Shown: one piece after another, positions 12,655 through 22,700 of the stretch
How the letters are laid out: each line of letters opens with the position of its first letter
Position numbering within the stretch: position 1 is the first letter of the stretch
Assembly (NCBI RefSeq): GCF_000224145.3
Contig: NC_020168.2
Coordinates: 6,030,887-6,094,886, forward strand
Direction: 5' to 3'
Source: Ciona intestinalis
Lineage: Eukaryota > Chordata > Ascidiacea > Phlebobranchia > Cionidae
Length of the DNA: 64,000 nt
Translations under genes and position numbers: made by a program
Notes under the pieces: model-generated
What the model was told of the DNA's origin: nothing
What the model saw: only the letters and a program-made list of their open reading frames with translations
The model's database searches: none

Positions 12655-12741
12655 TGGGCTGGGGGAAGATTGGACATCCTTTTATTCTTATTTCGTCCCA
12701 TTTCATAGTAAACAAAAACATGGGAAAGAATTATAAACATC
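12655..12741 (-). mobile_element. MITE copy 3, cut by the assembly gap
   Basis: Begins GTGGGCTGGGGGAAGATTGG and runs into the N stretch after about 87 bp. Confidence 0.7.
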
Positions 12742-12791
12742 NNNNNNNNNNNNNNNNNNNNNNNNNNNNNNNNNNNNNNNNNNNNNNNNNN
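12742..12791. other. Assembly gap, 50 N
   Basis: Fifty N of nominal length. What follows repeats the sequence of 12181 onward, so the gap joins two overlapping or allelic contigs. Confidence 0.95.
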
Positions 12792-12830
12792 ACTGAAACC
12801 ATTTTAAAACCTATTGCATTGTCGATTTAG

Positions 12831-13199
12831 GATTAAACTTACTTGTTTACGCAATACCGGGTGGAATCATCGTACTTCTCGCTATTCTTCTGGTTCTGGG
12901 GTTATTATGTCACCGACGAAGGTAGAAATCTTACATTTATAATTTACTGTGTTTGATGTTGAGTTATGTTTTGACAGAGTTTCGCCAAAGAACGCCAAGT
13001 CAAATAACACTGAATATGCTGACGTGGCAGGTAAATACAATCTATATGAACCTTTCATTAAGTGAGCACTAAATTAATTGAAGTCACATTCCGTACAGCA
13101 CCGCCCGAATACGCAGTAATAAAAGACGCACACAGGGTTGTGGCGTATGAAAATGTCCACATTAACCCACAAGTCGTTTTGTACGAAGATATGCGGTAA
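12831..13199 (+). pseudogene. Second copy of the last three exons of receptor A
   Basis: Exons 12831-12921 (membrane helix), 12978-13030 and 13099-13199 (tail with all four tyrosine motifs) repeat those at 12219-12587 with only a few changes outside the coding parts. There is no ectodomain in front of it. It directly follows a run of 50 N, so an unmerged haplotype or contig overlap is the simplest explanation. A true local duplication supplying an alternative tail is possible. Confidence 0.75.
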
Positions 13200-13261
13200 T
13201 TTTTAAAGCCAAAAAAATGGAACTCTGAATCGCATGCACTCGTTACCGTACAAAGTTTTAT

Positions 13262-13455
13262 ACATATGTGGGCTGGGGGAAGATGGGACATCTTTTTATT
13301 CTTTTTTCGTCCCATTTCATGGTAAACAAAAAACATTCAAAGAATTATAAACATTGTATTCTCACCACTCCCATGGACCACTGTTAATTGTTTAAAACAC
13401 GATCAGGATATTTGGAAATTATGTAATAAAGGTGTTCCGTCTCCCCCACCCTGAT
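13262..13455 (-). mobile_element. MITE copy 4
   Basis: Complete reverse copy; it begins GTGGGCTGGGGGAAGATGGG and ends at CTCCCCCACCCTGATATA. Confidence 0.8.
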
Positions 13456-13957
13456 ATAGCTTACACACGCTGCGTACAAAAACAATGTTGTCGTGTGCAT
13501 GTCTTCCTACTTATTCGGCCGAACCGAAGTACTTGGTAATCCTTGTCCGGTGTATCTTGCCGCAGGATGAAATACATGGCCGTCTACCAACACTTGTTTC
13601 CAGCGGCCATTCGATCGTTAGTTTCCCCTCTACATGTTACTGTGAACAACTGTTTTGTGATCCACAATTTTCTAATGTTTTACAGTGTTAAGTGTATTAT
13701 ATTGAGTTTCATTGTTTAAACTTGTGTGTAGTTTTAATTATTTAGTTTTAACTGTACCAGTGAAGGTCTGAGAGCAGGAGCCATATACGTTATTTCTGTG
13801 GCATGTTTCTGTAATTCAGTGTGTAAATTCCAGTTACAACTGCATGCAGTATTGAGCTATAAAAAAGTTAGTAGGATTATTGGTCAAAGCTGATTTTTTG
13901 ATGCATTGTGCTGTGTATTTTTCTCACTTCTTTTAGTGCAACCAACTTGTAGTTCTG

Positions 13958-14142
13958 TGGGGTAAGATGGGATACCGTCAGCAACTAAATCCCATATTCA
14001 CTGATCGCGTTTTAAACAACCAACCAAGCTATTTTATGGTTGTTAAGATACAGTTATATAATTTTGAAAATATTTTTGTTTAATACCATATTGGACAAGA
14101 AAAGAGAATAAAAATATATCCCATCTTACCCCACCATATACA
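13958..14142 (+). mobile_element. MITE copy 5
   Basis: Left end GTGGGGTAAGATGGGATACC, right end TATCCCATCTTACCCCACCA. This subtype has TAAATCCCATATT where copy 1 has ATAATATCTAAAT. Confidence 0.8.
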
Positions 14143-14294
14143 TACACTGCAATTTTGCGCTTACGTTATTTGGTTATATAAGTTAAATGTGCTTTATGCA
14201 GAATAAATTTTGTGTGTCTGAATGTATTTAAACTCACTAGTAATACATAGTTTTTTGATACTTCGCACACATAGTTGGAAGTATATGAATATAG

Positions 14295-14500
14295 CACTGT
14301 GGGGGAAGATATGGCACCTATAGCACACTATATTAAAACATCCTGGTGTCCCATCTCCCCCCAACCTACTATAACCTACGTATACTTGCTATACAACTTG
14401 GTGAAGTACTGAAAAGCTGCTCTTTGTTTAATACCAAATTGGACGTAAAAAGCAGAAAAGTAAGGTGTCCCATCTTCTTCCACCCTTGCTATAAATATGC
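14295..14500. mobile_element. MITE copy 6, rearranged
   Basis: A left end (GTGGGGGAAGATATGGCACC) meets a right end after only about 75 bp, and a second right part, ending CCCATCTTCTTCCACCC, follows. This looks like two damaged or nested copies. Confidence 0.6.
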
Positions 14501-16162
14501 CATTGCAACGAGGTGTACTGAGCATAACCTTTGTCGGCCCCCGTTTTAACGTCTTGTAAAGATCGCCTTCATTTAAACGTCTTGGTCGGCAAATAAGTAA
14601 AACTTCAGAGATACTCTGTTAGATAAGTTGGACTCAATAAATATCTTACGTCTCGGTCGCGAACTTCTCAAACCTTCAGACGTCGAAAGGTGAATGCAAA
14701 CAACAGCAGGTATGGCAATCAAAGCAAACGAGACATGTTGTCCCAAATGCTTGTACAATACCCGGGATTGTATTAAAAAAATGTCATGAGCACTGTGTGT
14801 CTTATATATAAGATTTTTCAAAGGCCACAACATGCGGAAAAGACCTTAGTTTTTACCTAGAGTGCACGTTTCCGGGAAGTACTTGTTATAAAGGCAAGAG
14901 TTATGTACAGTATTATTCGTGATGATTAACCGACAAAATCAATATGTATACTGCCTGGTGACGTAACAGTGCATTGTGTGACGTTGTTTCGAAAATTAAT
15001 TGTTGTTTGAAATTGAAAACTTGGCGGTAAAGTTTTTGCCACAATGTGTGTTGTTATACCTATTTTGGTAACTAACTTCTATTAGAATGGTTGTGATGTT
15101 TCTGCAGCCGAAAGCTTATTGACCTACAGGAAGCCCCGCACGTACCAGTGTTTGCTAGATGACAATATGTCTCGATAGAAAATAACATTTCGTTTGCCTG
15201 TTCAGCTTGTTCTATTAAAAAATTATGTTGGGCCATTCGGGTTACCGGTTTTCTGCATGACTTATTAGCTTTGCAGCACGCCTTTTTTATTCATTAAAGA
15301 TACCTTACCGACAGAACACACAAACGTGTAACGTTAAAATCACTGTTTCTGTATTTATTTGATGTTCATTTGTGTATTTCTTTTTTTTTTCGTTGTGTGA
15401 CTTTTTAAGTCTATTTTCATTTTTTTCAATCACTTCGTTTTCCTTTAATTCTTTCTCGGGGCAATTATTGAATCGGCGTATTTTGCATCCCGCCAGCGAC
15501 TGCAGGCATGCTGAGACGTATAGCTGTTTGGAAAAGCGAGATCTCTCTCTCACTTTATACTGTTTACAGCTATTTGATTTTCTGCTTTTTTAACATAGAC
15601 TGTTCAGTAGCCTATTCTGTGTTTTTATAGTGCACGACTTTATGTGCGTTCACTAATTATAGATATTATTGTATTTTAGTAAGAAAATGTTTGATATTAT
15701 TGGCAAAATTGTTGGTAGATTTAGCGATAGGCATTGCAACACGGTGTCTAAACCCTTCAACAACTTTTCGTTACAAGCAGCACTGACATGCTATACAATA
15801 AGACAATGAAAATGTGTTTTGGGGAAGAGAGCAACGAAGTCAAAAGCAAACAACCTTCAGTTCTGAATAAAAAAATACGTGGGATGCTAAAGGAAATCTG
15901 GCTGGATTAATTAATAAGTAAGTACTGCAATAATAATACATCATTATATAGCCTATGTTTAAATGTGTCATTTAACTGCAGATCACATTGTGTCATATTG
16001 CATAAAAAACTGATTTTGAAATGCTTTTTAAATAGGCAACTGTTTGGAAACAGAAATAAGTTTCTTATATCATTTCTAGTTAAATAAATACGTCAACGTT
16101 ACCCGAGTCCTTCCCTGCTAACACATAACTTTGGCTCACACTACGTCGGTTTCAAATCTGTT

Positions 16163-16244
16163 TATACATCGCCTATACATTACTGTTGTTTGTTCTGACC
16201 TATACATCTGACTTATACATCGCCTATACATTACTGTTGTTTGT
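16163..16244 (+). repeat. 31-bp direct repeat, two copies
   Basis: The unit beginning TATACATCGCCTATACATTA occupies 16163-16193 and 16214-16244, separated by 20 bp. The copies are identical, so the duplication is recent. No coding role is seen. Confidence 0.85.
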
Positions 16245-16735
16245 AAGCTTTGAAAATTTATTCATAGGCTTTTATATGATAGTTTTAAAGAGGGCACTCA
16301 ATTTGAAAGGTGTTTGTACAAGATTAGAAAGCATTTCCGCATACAGTGCAAAAAAGTATAAATTTTTGGTTTGCTTTTTAAGTAAAAATAATAAACAACC
16401 ATGTTGACACGTCCCAGTAATTTAATAAAAAATAAAAAACGAACTCTGCAAAAATTAATCATGATTATTTGAAAATACACAGTGCGTGATTAAAAATAAA
16501 TGGTGATTGCTTTTGAAACTGCAGCATGTTCATAAACTGCAACAAATAAAATTACACTTATGACACAGCTTTTATATTATATTAATACTTTTTGGGGAAA
16601 TATGGCAATTAGCTACAGTTGAAATATATTCAAAAAACATTTTTTTACTATAAATAATTTACCAAAACGCATTAATCCGTGCGTATAATAAAATATTCAA
16701 TTAATATATGATGGCACCGTATTTTCAAACATTTC

Positions 16736-19700
16736 TCAACTTCCAATAGAGTTCGAATAAACATCAAAGGTCGACACGAACTCCACCAAACACTGATAAA
16801 TAAATCTGTATAAAACCTATAAAAAATAATATTAATTTATTTCCGACATAAAATTTTCATCAAAATGTTTAAACAAATCTGCGCGCTATATGCGTATATA
16901 TATATAAGTGATAATTTGCGAGCGAGTAGGAAGTTTTCGAAAGATTGGTATAACCCGGAATGATTAATGGATTTAATTTTAACCCCACCACGTTCCAACA
17001 ATGAGTTTTCTTCTATTCATATATGGCACAAATACCTCTGTGTTAACCATTCCCTGTCTCATTTCTCTCATGTCCTTCACTTGCCATGGAACATCAATCT
17101 TCCCTTCCAATTTTGCTCTTTCTATTAAATTTAAAACGCCGAAGAATACCCCGGTCCGACCAACGCCATCACTACAAATAACACGATAAAGATTTTATAT
17201 GCATTATTCCAATTAACTAATAAAGATATATAGTACTGTGGGGCAAGATGGGATACCATAGGCAAATTTAAACCCCATGTTTCCTAATCATGTTTCGAAC
17301 AATTACCAACGCTATTTTAGATCGCATTGCTACGGTTATATAATTTGTATTTATTCTTTGTTTACTACTAAATAAGACGAGAAAAGAGCCTGAAAACATG
17401 TCCAGTCTTACACTACCCTACTATATACTGGTGGGCCCAAAACGCGGAGTTAATCTGTACCGTGGTTAAAGAGAATGGATTGGCAGTTGGCATGTTTACA
17501 CAGATTGATATATACAGTATATAGTAGGGTGGGGTAAGACGGAACACCTTTAGCACATAATATCCAAACATCCTGATCGTGTTTTAAACAATAACCAACG
17601 GTCTGTGGGAGTCGGGGATACGGTTTTATAATTTTTTGAATGTTCTTTGTTAACTACCAAACGGGACGAGAAAATAGATCGAAAAGGTGTCCCATCTTTT
17701 CCCCGACCTATAACATAATATTGACCTGCAATAAACAAGGACCTTGCCCGACCGATGCAATTTTGATTTCTGCGTTTTTTTAATAAGTTCCAAAACATCG
17801 CCGCAGCTTGGTATGGAGTTAGGAAGCCAATTGTCAAAGTGATAAAATCCAATTTCAATTTGCTAAAACAGTTTTGATTTTATAATGTACTTAATTTAAG
17901 CGTTGAAAAATCTTCTACATCTCAAAAATAGGTGTGCATTACTTTAACGACTTGGTTACCAGATATAAAATTTAAAAAATGTGTTCTTTAAATTGACCGC
18001 CACCTCTTGATTTGAAAAAACGAAACGTTTTGAGGGCGATAATAACTTTGTATAAAGTGATGTATTTTTAAAGGTATTAGGCGCTACTGAAGAATCTTTA
18101 GGTTAGCCCAAAAAAGTGGTAGAGGTTGGTGGTGTATCAGTTAGGGGGTAGTGACTAGTGGTTGTAGAGGCTTAGGGCTTGGGGGTTATACGGGTTGGTA
18201 GTTAGGGGTTAGAAGTTAGCCGATAACGTAGGTGAAGGATTTTTCACTAGCACGATAAAGTAACAATTCAATTACCTCTCCTGCTCCATGAGAAAGATGC
18301 AACTCTCGTTGTTTGACGTCATTACCCGCGTCACTCTCCGTCAGTAACTTTACAACAAAGTTATCGAAATTCCAAGTTGGTATTTGTAAACTCGGCATGC
18401 AGCGGTGCTTTGACTCCTGTGTTATCAATTACGAATGAGTTACTCCGGTTTCAGTTAGTACGTAAAGATAAATATTATCTATAAATAGCATATTTGATGT
18501 GCGATGCTTGTTGCTGTGGGCATCAAGTTTAACGAGAATATCATTTACCGTGAAGCCGTGAACTGAACTCTGACGTGATTTATGGAGAAATAATCGAACT
18601 CTGATCTTCACCTCAATCCCCATGGCGTGTCACATCAAATGAAAGACCTCGCCCACGCAGAAAAAAAAACTTTCTAGTGTAAATTACCTCACTTGATGAC
18701 CTCAGTGACACGATCGTATGAACTTGGTTTGATAAAACAGCTCCCCAAAAACCCTTTATGGTTGCCTCTGTTGGTCCATCAGCCGCTATCATTTCTGTTT
18801 TAGTTCGGTCGTAGCTCTGCATTTAATTCACATTATAAATCATTACGAATCTGGTGCTACGAACACGTAACAGACAAATATGAGCACCAGATTAGGGCCA
18901 GACTCGCGGAAAGATAACTCAGTATCTTATATTAAACGCAATGGAAACTTGCCTCAATGAAAGACGCGTTGTATTTGGAGGCGGGGGCAAATCTATCATC
19001 CATTATTCGGAAGTGCTGTATAGTGTGTTTCTCACGAAGCACAACACTATTCAATTTCTCCATCTCTCTTGCATATCCCTGCATTCTGTTGATAACGAAC
19101 GGTGGAGTAAGATTTAACATGCTCATATTCTCTTTTCTTCTCCCATTTTGTAATAAAAAGTTTATTTACAGAATTAAACAACCATATCCTCACGACTTTA
19201 GAAAAATCTTTGTTTAAACGATCGGGAAATGTGGGATTTAAGTGATAACGGTATTCTCCAATTGAACTATTCTGCCTCATAACAAGACCCATGTTAAAGA
19301 TAATGGACAGAATTGTGTGATGTCTCAACACATTTCATTCATATACCTTTCTAGTTCTTTGATTCGTAAACCTAAATTTCCAAAACCAACTTCTGTAGTT
19401 CCAAGAGCGTATTCTTCCGCCACGAGCTTGTGCAGCAGCATGTATTGTTTCTACAACAATAAAAGGGTTGCATAAGGAAATATACGTCACCTGCATACGT
19501 TAGTCGTTTTTTGAACTATCAGTATACAGAAATGAAAATTATACCTCCGTTTGCACCATTTCTACTCTCTGTCTTCTCATGCCCAGAACAGTTTGATAAA
19601 CGTTGACGTTGTCCTTCTGATTCATCTCCATAGTTAAGCTATCAAAAGCAATGAAGGTTCCAGTTCGTCCCGCCCCAGCACTACAACCGAAAACGACTAG

Positions 19701-22700
19701 TTAAGTTAATGTACTGGTTCATATGCATGCTATACGCTGTTCGTGTAGAATCTCATAACGGATGAAGTATACTACTCATGTACAGTAACTTTTATTCCCT
19801 CACTTGATGACCCCAATTAACTTTTATTCCTTTTTCTAACGTGGTTTCATTTACTTGTCTTCTTCCATTTGGTGGTAAATGAACATTTATAGAATAACCG
19901 CGGCTCGGGACTTTTAAAGGGCGTTGTTAATTGTTCAAAACACGATCAGGAAATATGAGATTTATGTGCGAACAATATTCCATCTTACCCCACAGTATAC
20001 TGTTGTAATTCTTTGAATGTTCTTTATTTCCCAATATACCAAATGGGACAAGACAAAATAATGATGTCCCATCTTACCCCAACCCACAATGTCGGATTTA
20101 ACAAGTTTGGTTCAGCGCCTCCTATTTTAAGTTTATTATTTGTGTGCAATACCTGCAATGAACAACAATTGGTTTGTTTCGACCAAACTCTTGTTGCTTT
20201 CCCAGTACAGCTCGCTTAAATGCATGTAATCCCGAAGTCGTGATTGGCACACCATGGTCCGGCCATGTCGTGTAATGAAACTGCGTAATTTGTCTTGTCG
20301 CCTGCAGTACAAAATATAAATTTCTGTGTTATTAGCGAAACGTGATGTTACGATGCTTGTCTGTCGAAAGAAGAATTATGTTTACTCATATTACTCACAC
20401 CCCAGCGCGTCATTGTGAAACTTCTTGCAGTAAAACAGCCAAACACTTCCTCCTGTGTGCACGTCACTTGCATTGAGGGGTAAGACTTAGTTCCATTGTA
20501 GTCTGGCCAATACTTTTCGCACTTTTTCTGCGTTCAAAATGTAAGAATAAATTGTGATTATTTTCCACCCATGCAAAAAAACTTAGTTGCCACATGCGTG
20601 TGATATTTTCTCACCTTTCCGTTTTCAACCAATTTGGCCAACATGACAATAACAGATGATTCTGTTTCCCAAACCATCCTCCAAAAGTCCTGTTCGGTTC
20701 GAGGTAGTGGCCCTTGGGTAGCAATGTATTTCTTGGGTGTACTGTAACACTAAAAATACCATTTAAACGAATGTGTCACTTTTTAAACTTATACAGTAGC
20801 CTACATACGTCGATATAATTAGCGTTTATATAATCATTTCGAGTGCCATCTTCTGCCAGAACAACCCTTGTCTGATCATCTGTACAAAAAAAACAAACTT
20901 AAACAGAGCGTTTGAATTAAACTTACGTTATAATTTACACGGAATGATATTCTTGAAGCGATTTTTCACTTTATTTTCAGGAAGTAACGCCGCAGTAAGG
21001 TAGGCGTCGTTTCTCATGGTCAATTCTTTCAGCTATGTATAAAAATACCTCATGTCAGAACTTCATATGCTTATATCTGCACGCGTAGCTTACCTCATCG
21101 AATTGTTTCCCTAAAGAATGGTTTCCTTTTGCTTTTAAAAGAACGTGTATAATAGCCGGTAGTTCTTTAACAACGATCGCATGGCTTTCGTTGCCAGTTT
21201 CAGTTACCACGTTTGAATACACTACTTCCACGTCTGCTTCTATTACTGGAAAATTGGAGAAACCGAGTTAGATATACCCGATATAGAGTACTGTGGGGGA
21301 AGATTGGACACCTTTTCAGCACATAATATCCAAACATCGTGGTCGTGTTTTAGACAATTAACAACGGTCTATGGAAGTCGTGAGAAAACAATTTACGATT
21401 CCTTAAATATTCTCTGTTTACTACCAAAGGGAACAAGAAAATAGAATGTCCCATATTGCCCCACCCTACTATATATCTAATGTAGGATTAATCACGTTAT
21501 ACCTTCATTGGATGCCGCATCGTTGTTCCCGGTAACAGCAAAGCTTACAGTTGTGTCTTTATTTTTATCTTTTCTGCAAAGAAAACCTCGTTACATAATA
21601 CCATGGCGCATATCATGCTTTTTATATTTACCGCCATTTTATAACAAGGATTCCAACTATAAGCAACACCACCAGAGGAGCTGCTATAGCAACTGGAATG
21701 ACGTAACCTTGATGGAATTACGTTTGTTATTTTTCAAACATAAGTTAGATTAATATAGTAGGATGATGGGAGAAGATGGGACACCTGTAGCACACAATAT
21801 CCATGTTTTAAACATTTAACAACTTTTTTTTTTTTATTTACTACCAAATGAGACAAGAAAATGGAATGAAAAGGTGTCCCATCGTTCCCCACCCTACTAT
21901 ATGAAATAAACATGCTTTACTCACCAACTTTACCATTCATTGGAGCTGTCTGGTTCACATTGGATATTTCGCAAATCAAACCAGCAAAGCCAGGAGGACA
22001 GTTGCAGTAGAAATGACATCCGCTCGCCGTGCAATTACCACCGTTTTTACATTTTGAGGATGAACATAAATCTCCCCCGTTGACTAAACAATAATCAAAT
22101 TATACGACATGCGTTGATTTAATAAGTAAACAACCAACCAAGTTTCTCGCAAGCATATCCGATTCTCCTGGTGCAATTCTCAGCAGACCAACTTCCATTT
22201 ACAGCAGTTGATAAACAACCATCGTGAGTCATAGTTGATGTATTGAAACCATCAACGTTGCTACCATCTAACCATTTCCACGACGAATTGCTCTCTCTAC
22301 CTCCCAACCATAATGGTTGGGAATCCATCCACAGCTGGTTGTATTGGTTAATGATGACATTCGATTGGTTCGACTTAATGATGGCAAGTTCTGCTTGAAG
22401 TGAGTTGCATTGTATCTTGGCCTCTTCATACGATTTATTTGAGAAGGAATTTATTAATATGGATTGCACAACCGTTTCCAAAGTCTTGAAATTTCTCTGA
22501 ATTATCAACAAATACATTGTAAGAGAATTGTGCCAACCTCGCTTCAGTTTAAAACTTACCTGTTTCACAACTTCGTCCACTGAATCCAGGTAAACATGAA
22601 CACGTAGAATTTCTTTTAACCTTGTTGCACGTTCCTCCATTTTGACAAGGGTTCTCAGCACAAAAGTCTATATAATTCGAAATCATGAATCGTGAAAATA

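Larger units (their letters stand above)
13200..16735. other. Intergenic region between the 3' ends of A and B
   Basis: Receptors A and B converge on this 3.5-kb stretch. Its left third holds MITE copies 4 to 6. The centre (14500-16100) shows no recognisable gene: the open frames there are short, lack splice context and match no family I know. A 31-bp direct repeat lies at 16163-16244. Confidence 0.6.

Noticed and set aside
15305-15593. Overlapping open frames on both strands
   Set aside because: They arise from a T-rich low-complexity stretch; no splice context or recognisable motif.
18429-18623. Minus-strand open frame between two D2 exons of receptor B
   Set aside because: The flanking exons (18816-18688 and 18416-18276) join in phase without it, and it resembles no phosphatase segment.
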